64,000 nt of DNA from Mastigias papua (Eukaryota > Cnidaria > Scyphozoa > Rhizostomeae > Mastigiidae), in NCBI GenBank assembly GCA_964019165.1, contig OZ025286.1:11987401-12051400 (forward strand), written 5' to 3'. A program made the translations under genes and the position numbers. Below, piece by piece: positions 42,967 to 54,389 of the stretch; position 1 is the stretch's first letter; each line of letters starts with the position of its first letter. The notes under the pieces are model-generated. The model saw nothing but the letters and a program-made list of their open reading frames with translations, searched no databases and was not told where the DNA came from.

Positions 42967-44859
42967 GACTTAAGCTCAACCATCAAAGAGGATAGGCCGG
43001 TTGCCACACTGCAGCATGTCATATCCTGTTTATTTCGTGCCTTGAAAGTTTGAAAATTACTTTTTTTCTTTTTGATTCGATTGCTTTCACTAAGTTTGTT
43101 ATGCAGGCTTTAGGGTTTGTATCCTGTTATCTAATTGCCCTAGAGATCTAAACATTAACAGATTAACTAAAGATAAAATATCCACAACGTAAGGCAAGTT
43201 GGCTTGTTTCATAGCTAGTTGAAACCATTTAAGGAAAGTGCTTTTAAGCGAAACATCAATCTTTGATAGGATAGGCCAATGCATTGAAGAGAAATAGTGC
43301 GAATGTGGATAATAAGAATCTACGTATCTTTTAGTATTGTAACCTTCTACACAGCTCAAAACTCAGGATTTTGAATAGTTGTCAATTATCAGGTAGCTTT
43401 TTGTCAGCTGCAGACATCTATTGTGTCCGTATCAATTGTATAAGTCCAGGCTGGTGCGCATAACATACGGCCTACTCCGGAGATGTCCAAGGAGGACTAT
43501 ATCTTTTTCTAGGAGCACTGGCGTGAAATTCTTTAATTTTAGCGCAACAGTACAAGGAAACGATAACAACATGACCTATATGTGTGTAATATTGGCGTGA
43601 ATGCAAAGTAACTGAGTGAATCTCCGGCGTAAACCGTACACGGAGTGCACCTAGGCAAATTGTTGGCATCCTAATTAAAGAGATGGACATGGCACTAGTC
43701 ATTAATTAATTGTGGGGATGGGGGGACGATATTCTCATATATTTGATGGAATTTTCGTCCCTCTCTTAGATATGTGTAAAAATTCTGATCCCTACTCCAG
43801 GACTTCAGATGAAACTCCATATTCATCCAAATATGCTCTTTAATTTTCAGTCCCTCTCCCTCAGAGAGTGCAGAATGTTGGCCACGTCCTAGATGCCTAC
43901 CACTCCCTTCACTGAAAGAAGTAAGGACCGGCCCTAAGTAGTTGCTAATTGAGAGTTAGCTTGTTTCATAGATGTAGTTTTACTTCATACTTAATTGTTG
44001 TACTTTTGAGAAATATGTTTTGAGAAGTAAATTATATATATGAACAATATATAATCTCTTTAAGGAATATGTCACATTCCTAAAAGTGAGTTACTTTTAA
44101 ACAGTACAAATTTTGAGAATTGTAGTATTTCAATATGATTCTGAACAGGTTATATTTCAGAACATAGCTACCAAAAACATATGCCATGATAACATATAAG
44201 TTGGTGGATAAATCATTCATAGGAAGTGTAATATCATTAACAGCCTTGTTGTCTTTGAATTTTTATATTCTCAGATTTAATAGAAGTGCAGTGAGAGAAG
44301 AAATATAATGAAGCAATGTTTGGTAACAGGATTTTTGTATTCCTTTGGTGTATTTTGTCCTGAGGGATGGCAGAATGTACCCATATGTATCAATGCATTC
44401 CTGACAGGTTTGATGCTTTGTTGTATACCGAATAGAACAGGACTTTTACTTTCTTGCTTCAAACTTTGATAAAAGACCCGTCAAAGTTACCCTTTGATAC
44501 CCTATCCATTCATCTTATTGTAAACGTGATCAAATTTCTATTGAGGAAAGCATGGGTCACATCTATTATTCAGATACTAGGATCTGATTGTGTAGTACTG
44601 GGAATGATAGGAATCTTTTAACAATAGATAAGCTCTTCAGCTGCGAAAGTGAAGATTTTTGTACATTCTAAGGTCTCTTCTGTTAGCTTACATCCAGTTC
44701 CTTGTTCGACATTTGTTGCTACGTTCATCATCAACAGTTGTCTCACTGTAATTTAACGGATCTAGTCACTTTCATTATTTTGCTCCTGATTTCTAAGGGG
44801 AATTCATGGTGCTGCGTCAGGCCAAGAAAGATTACTTGAATTGTTTGGGATTTTCTGCG
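42967..44859. other. About 1.9 kb, nothing recognised
   Basis: An 86-codon - strand frame (43099-43359) and a 76-codon one (43472-43702) have no family resemblance. No RNA gene or element end was recognised. Confidence 0.35.
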
Positions 44860-45640
44860 GTGGTTTTTGCTTTAACGCATCGAATACCCTAGGGAGATCA
44901 CCCTCAAGTCTCTAGGCCACAGATTCAACTTCTTTATCACATACATAGCAGTATTATCTTCTGAAAAGTTGAAGAAATTTAAAAATTTAATTGCAAATAT
45001 GAAGTAATGTATAAAGATATTGAACAGAAATGGGCCGAAAACTGAGCCTTCTAGGACACCTGAAACCGTCTACTGCCATTCACTGAATTTTGAGCCTAGT
45101 TGAACGTGTTGCTGTCCATTACTAGGTAGTTTTGCAATTAGTACAAGATTATTAAACCCTAACCCATGGATTGTAAGTTTGGTTATTAGCAGATGATGTG
45201 GAAAGCAATCTTAGACCTTGAATTGGTTAATTAACTCTACCCATACTACCCTTTATTTATCAAGTGTCCACACGTTTCATAATGGCAAAAACTGCGCGCT
45301 GTGTTCTTTGCTCATTTTGGAGGCATGGAGTAAGCTAGATAAGAAGCTGCATGCAATTGGTAGTATCTAATTTGCCATCATTCACTAAAGCATGTGAGTC
45401 AATAAGACACTAAATGCCCGATAATTAATCTGTAGTGTATTATCGCCACTTTTCAAAAATCAGGGGACACGTCAGCTATATCGAAGTTTTCTGGGAACTC
45501 ATTTTCTGGCAACCTTTCATTTGTACAGTACGTTATATGTTCGAAGGAACACCCTGATGTTAATTTAAAAACATCAGTAGAGGTCTAGCCACTGGTGTTG
45601 TCTTGAGCTAAATAAAGTATCGATCTTCTTCCAAACTACC
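44860..45640 (-). pseudogene. Decayed L2/CR1-like reverse transcriptase fragment
   Basis: On the - strand: CFPHHLLITKLTIHGLG (about 45160-45220; expected KAFD..PHDLLI.KL), GSKFSEWQ, then SGVLEGSVFGPFLFNIFI (about 45010-45070; expected GVPQGSVLGPLLFNIFIND) and a broken EDNTAMYV (expected YADDNTLY) near 44950. Upstream to 45640 a SPDFEKW-like piece remains. Many stops; conserved order supports the call. Confidence 0.6.
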
Positions 45641-45743
45641 TGAGGACGAACTGTTTTAAAATTAAACACTTTCTTCAGCTTCATATATCTTTTAATACTT
45701 ATAATACTAGAGTGGTTCTAGTCCTCCTTGAACATATTTTCTA

Positions 45744-48607
45744 TTGAGGGCTATAAGTGTCTCTGGTCTTTCAGCTGACCTATTTTCAAAGTATAATACA
45801 AATACAATTACATGCAAATTACAAGCAAAGCATCAGTTAGTTTCCGAGCCGACTCACTTCATTCGAAACAGTAAGTCGTGCATTGAACTTATATTCACGG
45901 ACCAGCCGAACTTGTTTATTGAAACTGAGGTCCATCCATCTCTGGACCCATTTTTTCATCATAGTATAGTTAGTGGCAAAATAAACATTAGATGCCCACC
46001 CGTTTCGTCTTTCAAAAGGCAAATCTGGGACTACAACATCGCTGATTGCAATGCTATACGCCAAAGCATCCAACAGTTTCCCTGGGGTCGTCACCTCGCA
46101 AGACTTTCTCCTGACGAGCAAGCTAGTTTTTCCACAGAAACTGTTCTAAACATATTCTCTAATTTCATCCCCAATCGGACTATCAATGTCAAACCACGTG
46201 ATCCACCATGGGCAAATCGTTCTATTAAGAATCTTCTTCGGCGTAGTAAAAGAGCCTACAAAAAGTATATTTGTGTGAGATACAAGAAGGAGGATAGGGA
46301 TCAAATTGAATTATTGAGGGAAGAGGTACGCCAGTCAATTGAAAATGCCAGGCATACTCATTTTGAAAGTCTAGGTAGGGATCTAGCCAATAAGGAAACA
46401 GGAATTAAAAAGTACTGGTCCATCAAGAATAGATTCTTTAATAAGAATAAATTTTCGATCATCCCACCACTTCTAGTTAATGACGTATTTGTGACTAATT
46501 GTACCAAGAAAACCTAACTTTTCAACTCACACTTTGCTCAACAATGCTCTTTAATTGAAACAGGAAGCACCCTTCCTCAGCTTCATCTCTTAACTAAGGA
46601 TACTTTAGATGTATCATTACTGAGGAGGAAATTTTGAACTTAATTCGCTCCCTTGATCCTAATAAAGCGCATGGCTGGATGGAATTTCCGTAAGAATGAT
46701 ATTTATTTGTGACTCCTCAATCTTAACCCCACTTTAAATTATTTTTCAAAATTGTCTTGAGAAAGGAGTATTCCCAAAAATATGGAAAATGGGAAATATT
46801 GTGCCTATCAACAAAAAATCTTCCAAACAATTGCTCGAAAATTATAGGCCTGTCTCTCTTCTGCCTGTGTTTGGTAAAATTTTCGAGAAAGTTATTTACT
46901 CAAGTATTTATGAGTTTCTTGACAAAAATAGTCTTCTTTCACCCAAGCAATCGGGTTTCAGGCCAGGAGACTCAACAATAAATCAGCTAATAGCAATCAC
47001 CCATGAAATTTTCTCTGCCTTTAACTGCAATCCTCCCTTAGATGTAAGATCTGTTTATTATTATTATTATAAATGTTTAGGGAGGGTAGCCCTTCAGCCG
47101 TAGTTTATCTGGATATTTCCAAGGCTTTCGATAGAGTCTGGCATGAAGGTCTCATTTTCAAGATCCGACAATGCGGAATAAGGGGCAATCTGGTGAAACT
47201 CCTCACTATTTTTGTATCCGAACGCCAGCAAAGAACTTTTATAAATGGTAAATGCTCCGGGTGGGAACATGTGTCCGCCGGTGCTCCGCAGGGATCGATC
47301 TTAGGCCCACTCTAATTCCTTGTTTATATCAATGACCTGCCGGATGGACTGGAATCAAATGTTCGGATATATGCCGACGACACGTCATTATTCTCAGTTG
47401 TTCATGATCCTCAATTGTCCTCCGATATTATTAACTCCGACCTTTCTTTGATAAAAATGTGGGTACACCAGTGGAAGATGTCTTTTAATCCTGAACGTTC
47501 GAAACAAGCTGTGCAATTGATTTATTCTCGTAAAAGAGGTCAAACGGACCATCCAGAAGTTTACTTCAATGATATACTAGTTTCTTCAGTTGATGAGCAC
47601 AAACACCTTGGGCTTATTCTGGATAAAATGTTAACTTTCTCCTTCCACATAAAGGAGCTCCTATGTAAAGCCAACAAAGGAATAAGTATGATTAAACTTC
47701 TCTCCCACTACCTACCACGCCCTTCATTGGATCAAATATATAAGTTACATGTCAGATCACATTTTGACTTCTGTGAGGTAATCTATCACGTTCCACCTGT
47801 TGATAACCCCTACTCGCACGAACATAGGCAAAATCTACTAATGAATCGACTTGAGTTAATGCAATACAATGCGGCTCTTGCTATCACTGGTGCATGGCGA
47901 GGCACCTCTCGCGAAAAAATCTATAAGAAATTAGGATGGGAGTCGCTCTGCGACAGAATGTGGTACAGAAGACTGATTCTTTTTTTTTAAATCATTAATG
48001 GCTTGTCCCTGACTATCTATCCTCCTTACTTCCAGAAATAAGAGAACAAAGATATGACCTTAGAAACACCCATAGCTTCAAATCACCAAAACGTCGAACT
48101 GATGCCTTTAAAAACAGTTTTTTCCCACACTGTATTAGCGAGTGGAACAATCTGAGTTTAGAGTTTCGTGAAGTAACGTCCCTCTCACTTTTTAAAACCA
48201 AATTGATTAGATTAGTAAGACCTATGAAATGACAACTTTATGGCATTCATGATCAGGTAGGAGTGTGTAGATTAGCTCAATTGAGATTGGGTTTGAGTCC
48301 TCTTCGTGAACACAAATTTAGACATAATTTCCTTGATACCACTGACCCAATGTGCTTGTCAAATGAAGGCATTGGAACCACTATTCATTTCATGCTGCTC
48401 TGCCAAGAATATACTGTCCACAGAACTGTGCTCCTTGGCAAAGTTACACCCATTTGTGCATCTTAGGAAGTTGACTGTAGTGGGTTGAACGACCAAGAAC
48501 TGCTCACTCTTTTACTTTATAGCAATGATGCCTTCAATGAAACTTCGAATAAGAGCAGTCTCTTGGCCACAATCTTCTACATCAACTCTAATGACAGATT
48601 TATTTAG
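45744..48607 (+). pseudogene. CR1/Jockey-like non-LTR element, endonuclease end to C-terminus
   Basis: 45744-46517 encodes the end of the APE endonuclease (SCIELIFTDQPNLFIETEVH, FHHSIVSGKINI) and the linker (PPWANRSIKNLLRRSKRAYK). After stops, the reverse transcriptase follows: WKMGNIVPINKKSSKQLLEN, NYRPVSLLPVFGKIFEKVIY, SGFRPGDSTINQL, then a 44-bp insertion at 47059, LDISKAFDRVWHEGLIFK, GAPQGSILGPL-stop, VRIYADDTSLFSVVHD, WKMSFNPERSKQAVQLIY, HLGLILDKMLTF and ITGAWRGTSREKIYKKLGW. Further frames give the C-terminus (RLAQLRLGLSPLREHKFRHN, DTTDPMCLSNEGI) and ND.ELLTLLLYSNDAFNETS to a stop at 48607. Both catalytic Asp remain, but at least five lesions break it. Confidence 0.8.
47059..47102 (-). 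mobile_element. 44-bp 5'-truncated non-LTR 3' end with target duplication
   Basis: Within the reverse transcriptase just described, GTTTAT occurs at 47053-47058 and again at 47103-47108. Between them, on the - strand, sits TACGGCTGAAGGGCTACCCT followed by a (TAA)n tail. This GGCTGAAGGGCTACCCTCC plus TAA-repeat is a typical 3' terminus of CR1/L2-type elements. Taking out 44 bases plus one GTTTAT restores the reading frame across SVYLDISKAFD, which proves the inserted unit. Confidence 0.75.
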
Positions 48608-50030
48608 TTGCAGCCATTTATGTCTATCTAAGTCATTTTATTTTAGTGTATCTGTTTGTTTATTCATTATTTATTTCCTGTGCCGAACTTATTCCAATAA
48701 GGGTCATGCACATGTCCATCGCGGCATATCTATTTATATTCAATTTAAGTACCTGGAGGTATCTGGGGGTCAATTTAAAATACATAATGAGTTTCTGGAG
48801 TGGAGGATTCCTTTTGGAATAGGAATGGCACTGTTGATAGTTACATGTTAATTTGTAGTGTTCATTGTCCATGTTGGCTGCAGGAGAGATGTGCTAGATC
48901 ACACCTTCTGTGGCTTCGTCATGTAAATCGTATTGTACAGTGGTGTGGTCGTGAACTATTAACTTTCTATAGAATGTTTACTCGTTCTACACCACTGTAA
49001 TATAAGTTTGTAGTTGTAATCCAGTCTTTGAATATTGTAAAAAAAGTAAAAAAGAGTATCATTTAACTAGAAATGCAATATATAAGGTGCTTGTAAGATA
49101 CGAAAGCCACTCCTTTGGAGCATTGTGGTCTCCATTGAAAGGGAAGGAACTAGTAGCCTGTGAAGGGACAATTTCTGGTGCCCCACCCACTAATGAAGGG
49201 CACAAGGTAGAGTTTATTATCATGCATGTGACGTGCCTCTATTTTTCCATGTAATGCAGCTTTATTTCTATCCATGTAGTGTTTGTTTATCAGTAAACTA
49301 CTTTTGTTGTCATGCCATTGACCCATAAAATTTTCTTTTGTTTGTGGGTCAGTCGTTACTTGGAGACGTTAATAGAAGTCCCAAACAGAAGATGTTATTG
49401 GATGTCATTGTCTAGTAGTTGGCTAAAGCCATTGAAAGCGCCAAGTCATTTGCCATTTGCCGTTACATTTCTCAGTTATTGCTAAATATTTGGATTGCAA
49501 AACATCGGTAAACTTATTGAACTTGGAATATTTGTTTGTGTTTTTGTTACTTTGATATTTCTGTATATATGCATGTCGTTTGTTGTAATATATGGTATTC
49601 TTATTGGCTACCCCTGTAAACTTTAGTTGGTTTACATCACACGAAGCAAGAGGAAATGCCAAGTAGCTAGGGGAAATGCCCTGGAGGGGAAAACCTACAC
49701 TTATGTGTCTGCAGCAGGCTTACAGCTTGCATAAGGACCATGCTAATGGGCATAACGCTGGATTTCAAGGCATATACCTGCAAAGTCATGAACTTGACGT
49801 GGACAGTTCAGAATAGTAGTTTAAGGTCCTATTGCTACATGTTTGTTGTTATCATATTCTTATTAACTACAGAAATTGTTTTACTATTATAGAAATCTGA
49901 GGGAATTCTGAAATTTCCACACTCATTCCAGGGAGTAACACTTTCGAAAGTGAAGGGACAGGCCAGTTGGTCGCTGGTTGGTCATCTGCGACTAAGCAAT
50001 ACATAACTGCATTCATTCGACCTTTCCAAA
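48608..50030. other. No gene recognised; upstream of signal-peptide exon
   Basis: No family motif. The last few hundred bases may hold the promoter and 5' UTR of the exon at 50031, but no TATA box or initiator was convincing. Confidence 0.35.
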
Positions 50031-50127
50031 ATGAAGGGAGTTTTTCTACTGGTGCCTGTTTTACTTTCCTGTGTCAATTTTGGGTCAAGTTTGAGACGAA
50101 GAAGTCCATCCCCACCTTCTTCACCAG
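50031..50127 (+). CDS. Candidate first exon encoding a signal peptide
   Basis: The ATG at 50031 opens MKGVFLLVPVLLSCVNFGSS, a textbook secretion signal (Lys, hydrophobic core, small residues), followed by LRRRSPSPPSSP. A good donor, CCAG/GTAATT, closes the exon at 50127 in phase 1; RRR could be a processing site. The next exon was not found: 14 bases later the long foldback structure begins, which may interrupt or lie within the intron. The mature protein is unknown, so no function is given. The open frame past the donor (to 50228) runs into the repeat arm. Confidence 0.4.
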
Positions 50128-50140
50128 GTAATTACGTTTT

Positions 50141-51575
50141 GAATTTGAAAATAAGTACGTCGACAAAAAGAGACACAATTAGTTCTGTTTCGACAATTCC
50201 TTGTTATTCACAAGTGCATATTATTTGAACATTCCATATTACACGGCAATTCCATATTAGTTGACAGTTCTAGTTGACACATAAGAAATGTTTCAACCCA
50301 ATCTTGGGTCATCAACAGTCAAAATAAAAGGTCAGAATACCATGATAGATAGGGGTAAGGTGATCCCATGTAAAATCACAACGTGCAGAACCGCACATGA
50401 CATAATGGTTGGTAGAACACCAATAGAAATGAAATAAATCCAGAAAGCGCCTAAGAGAGAGTCATGGGAATAGAAGATAAGAAAAGATAAAGATCCAAAC
50501 AAGTATGAAAGTAAGAACAAATGTTAAATAGAATTTGCGGGATCACACATACATCAATTATGTAACAGATAATTGAGAGTAAGATTTTCCCTTTGAATAA
50601 GAATACTTTCATGGATGATGAGATCTAAGGAGTTGTCGGTCTTGCTAATTATGCTGAAATCCTTAAATGACCCAGTATGCCAAGTTTGCTAAAGATGGAA
50701 CCAGATGATCATGGACTAGGAGATACGAGTTTAAAACCGCTTTTACAAATACCCAAGTGCTCGTTATAAAGAATCTTAAGATTTCTCGATGTTTTACTGT
50801 AATATGTGGCACTACAGCAACCATACGAATTCTTATAGGAAGAAGCATAGAAGGGTGGGAAAGCGATCCTTAAATTTAAATAGGAATGATAACCGTCTAG
50901 GTGATTTAAATACAAATTGCAATTTGATACTAGGGAGCATTTCTTAAGCAGCTTGTTCAAATCATTATGAAGCTCAAAGCTAAGATTGCCTAAATAGGGA
51001 ACACAAAGAATAATGCGCTGTTGACCCTTAACTAGTTGTGCTGTCCGACTGGAGAAAGAAAATTGTTTCTTCAAAAAATTTTTAATAACACGATCAATTA
51101 GGGAAGGCGGAAAGCAATTATTAATGAGAAATCATTTAATAATAGCCAATTCTTTGTGATAATTAACATGTGAAGCGCAAATATGGAAAGCACGATAGAC
51201 AAGCATACCAATAGGATTAACTTTGTATTTGGAAGGACTATGAGAAGAAAAATCAGTATATCACCCAGTGAAAGTGGATTTCCTAAATAGACTAGTGGAG
51301 AATTGGTGATTTTCTTTATGTACAAGTGCATCAAGATAAGAAAGAGGCTCATCACATTCATCATGTGTGGTTCAGCACGTTGTGATTTTACATGGGATCA
51401 CCTTAACCAAGATTGGGTTAAAACGTTTCTTATATGTGTCAACTAGAACTGTCAACTAATATGGAATTGCCGTGTAATATGGAATGTTCAAATAAGATTC
51501 AATTTTGAATATCATAGAATTGTCGCAATAGATCTAATGGTGTCTCTTTTTGCCTTCGTACTTATTTTCAAATTC
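50141..51575 (-). mobile_element. Foldback structure around a Penelope-like remnant
   Basis: The left arm 50141-50400 and right arm 51361-51575 are inverted copies of each other. Shared in order are GAATTTGAAAATAAGTACG, AAAAAGAGACAC, CGACAATTC, TTATTTGAACATTCCATATT, ACGGCAATTCCATATTAGTT, GACAGTTCTAGTTGACACAT, CCCAATCTTGG, GGTGATCCCATGTAAAATCA and CAACGTGC. The left arm has about 45 extra bases. Between them, - strand frames show Penelope-like coding. Inverted pseudo-LTRs of a Penelope-like element are the best explanation; a composite foldback transposon is the alternative. Confidence 0.65.
50700..51360 (-). pseudogene. Penelope-like C-terminal coding remnant inside foldback
   Basis: The frame at 50709-51074 has KKQFSFSSRTAQLVKGQQRI, LCVPYLGNLSFELHNDLNKL (family pattern: hydrophobic, LPY.G..S....N....) and SYGCCSATYYSKTSRNLKIL, which matches the C.C.ATYYGKT core of the Penelope GIY-YIG nuclease with Gly changed to Ser. 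The preceding frame 51098-51364 would cover the thumb and linker. No catalytic reverse transcriptase block is visible. Confidence 0.6.
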
Positions 51576-53451
51576 ATTCAGAAGCAGCACTTCCCATCAT
51601 ATACTTCAATTATATTTTGATTCTACATATCTTTAGTCAAACTGGGTTCAGCAAAAAGTCGTCTGAACTGAGATATTTTCTATACCTTTTAATTTGCATG
51701 AATGTACTGTATTGCTGTATAACACCTTGGCATATATGGGCATGTTATATGCGCACCTAGGCATATATGCGCATGTTATTATAGACTTGAATATTGCCAA
51801 AGACGCCAGAACTATGTTAAACTGTTCGTAAGGAAGCATTCTCATTCATCGATTAGCTGACTTAACTCATGCATTTGCCATGCCAAATATGGTATATCAT
51901 CCAACAGCAGTAGTAATGATTACTAATCTAATGTACCATATGCATGTGCAATGGAATATGAGATAGAAGTATATATTTATGTCGTATATTTTCATACTTA
52001 CCAACACTCCGACAGATTGCGGGATTTTCCGCTGTTGTCACTTTGAAGCGATCTCCTGCACCTAACTATCAAATCGGCAGAAACAACTTACAAGTTGTCT
52101 TATCATACTAAAAGGCCCCATAAAATCCTATCTCAAGAGAATTTGGATAATTTGGATTTGGCTTAGATTTTTATCGCGGACACTTGGAATGTAATGTGAG
52201 ACAGACAGTTGCTTTAATCTCTATGTTCAATTGGCCTCGGGGTAGTCATACTCTTCTGCTCTGGGTATCCTGCCAGTAGTATTGTATAGCTGTCTATTAT
52301 AGTACTCTTGGAACGTAGTGTAGATAATGTATTCATATTGTAATCTTTTAGTTGTTTTTAAAACAAAATTGGATCTTCCCAATTATGCCATGGAATATCA
52401 ATTAAAATTTGCTTTTATCCGTATTGCCTTTCATACTTGAGGTGGTGACTTTCATACTTTATACTTAGGCAGTCACATCCCTGTATGCATTATCAACTGC
52501 AAGATTTTCATTTCAGATTTTTGTTCTGCATTAGTCGATCACGTCCTAAGGTATGAGTTTCCACATTTCGGAGCAAGACTGGTGTTATGGGGTATAATGG
52601 GCGGTAGCTACCACCAGTATTGGCCTGATTTGGGACCAGGAAAGCTGACCCCTCGAGACGATTTTTAAGGGGCGCCAAATTAATCCCTGGCGTTAATGAT
52701 AACCATTTCGTAAAGAGGACCAATATGTGGAAGGCAAAATTGTTCCTCCATATTTGACATTGAATTTTGGTAGCAGCTTAGCAGACACTTGTGATTATCA
52801 TTTCATTTCGCTTCATTTCATGTTCTATCTATCTATTAGTTTTTCTGCAAAACCTAGAAATTAGGTATTACGCAAAAGTTTGGTTAGTAGTTAGTGCATC
52901 TAAAATAGATAAATAAATAATAATAGAATAAAATTAAAGAAGTAAATCTAAATTACTGCCAATCACTGTAAGCGGACGCAGTAGGCAAGGTGTCTTTAAT
53001 CTAGGTAAGAATTTTGCAACAACTAAGGCAGGGCCTTAAGATGAAGTAAAACTGTAGTGAAAACATTTTGGGTTTCCATGGATTTCTGGACTAGAACTGT
53101 TAGTGAATTAAGTAGACAGTAAGTGGCTTGAAGGTGAGTTTAGAATTTGGGTGTGTTGTATGGCAGTATACCGTCCACTCACAGTAGTTGGACTATGTGT
53201 TATTCAATAGATAATATGTTATCGTTTCCATGTATTCAATAAAAGAATCTTAATTGAAAATCAGTCAGTGACGATTTTTTCCAAATGTTTACTTATTACA
53301 ACAGGGTGTACGATACAATTAGTAAAAAACTGATTTACAATATTCCCAGCATAAACGACAAATATAGCTAACCTAATTTACATTTAAAAGCTAATAAAAA
53401 TACCAATGTATGAGAAAAGCAAGGAAGCAAATGAAAAATAAGTCAAAATAT
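51576..53451. other. About 1.9 kb, nothing recognised
   Basis: No supported coding, RNA or element feature. A - strand 71-codon frame (52508-52723) has no family resemblance. Confidence 0.35.
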
Positions 53452-53820
53452 GGCGATAATTTTCGAATCATAGGGCAAGCAAGATCGTCCTTTCATATAA
53501 GTGTTTTGGAATCAATTTACAAAAAGACTCAAAACCCAGTCTTGTGTATACAAAAAGAGTTCATTTTCTCACTTGGACTCTTCAAGTAAACAATGGTGAA
53601 TAGGTGCCAAGTGGCCAATCATACAGCTAACTGTATGTTAATTATTCATCATATCACGTGTACCCGCATCTGGCTATAAATTTCGGTTCACCTTTCTGTC
53701 GCTATCCGACGTGTCATACTCTGACGAGTGTCGGACGAAAATAAGCTTTTCAATATGCCTAAAACATGGTACCGCTTTTTCGTGCTGTAGTGAAGTTTTG
53801 TAGTACCAGCAGACTTTTCA
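53452..53820 (+). mobile_element. 3' part of Penelope-like element, copy 2
   Basis: Begins inside the GIY-YIG C-terminus (NFRIIGQARSSFH, QNPVL then a CKQ to CIQ change, EFIFSLGLFK stop at about 53587), then the tail with GTGTACCCGCATCTGGCTAT and the same terminal CAGACTTTTCA at 53820. Strongly 5' truncated. The right edge meets a - strand endonuclease fragment in mid-domain, which suggests insertion into, or joining with, that element. Confidence 0.8.
53716..53756 (+). ncRNA. Hammerhead-ribozyme-like motif, best copy
   Basis: All type I parts are in order: stem I 5' ATACT (53716-53720), CTGACGA core (53721-53727), short stem II region GTGTCGGAC (53728-53736, two end pairs), GAAA core (53737-53740), A/T-rich short stem III with loop (53741-53750), C at the cleavage position (53751) and stem I 3' AATAT (53752-53756, one mismatch). 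Very short stems II and III are expected for hammerheads of Penelope-like elements, which may act as dimers. Activity is inferred only. Confidence 0.5.
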
Positions 53821-54300
53821 AGAACTATTTCTTTACGTTCATTATCAAGTAAGGAAAGGACAGTATCTAACTTATCAAATGTCGTGATTGGATCACTTGG
53901 AAGTCTATACCAACCTAGCAAAAAGATGGATTTGCTCTTTTGGGGCAGCAGTTCAATACAAATTAACTCTAGGCCTTCAATGGGAACACCCACTCTTGCG
54001 ATTAAGTTTGATAGAATCTCTAATATAAGCAGAGACCCCATCTGCCCTTGCAGAGCGCCCTTATCGCTCTTCTTGGTAGCCTGTTATGGCTGTTAATTCA
54101 GAACTGTAACCAGGATCACTCTTAATTTCATTAGAGGCTAGAGAGTGAACCTTACAGTTGTTCATTAATAACTTGATCCTATCAAGGTGACTACGTATAC
54201 CATTAACGTTAAAAGAAGCAATTGACGTGCCCCGTTGAATCCACGCCGCTGATGAGGCAGGGAGGGTGGCCATCAGAAAGGCTTTCAGAAAATCCCCCCC
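53821..54300 (-). pseudogene. APE endonuclease N-terminal half of L2/CR1-like element
   Basis: Reads TSIASFNVNGIRSHLDRIKL (catalytic Asn strand), HSLASNEIKSDPGYSSELTA (metal-binding Glu region; usual text LALNETKID), ITGYQEER, then after a gap in frame LELICIELLPQKSKSIFLLG, WYRLPSDPITTFDKLD and LSLLDNERKEIVL. It stops at 53820 just before the expected GD.N box, where the + strand Penelope end begins. Confidence 0.7.
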
Positions 54301-54389
54301 CCAATAATAAGCAGTGGGAAAAACATGTTCCACAGCATCACCATCAACAGGCACAATCCCATCAACCAGACTGAATGCGATCAACTAGG

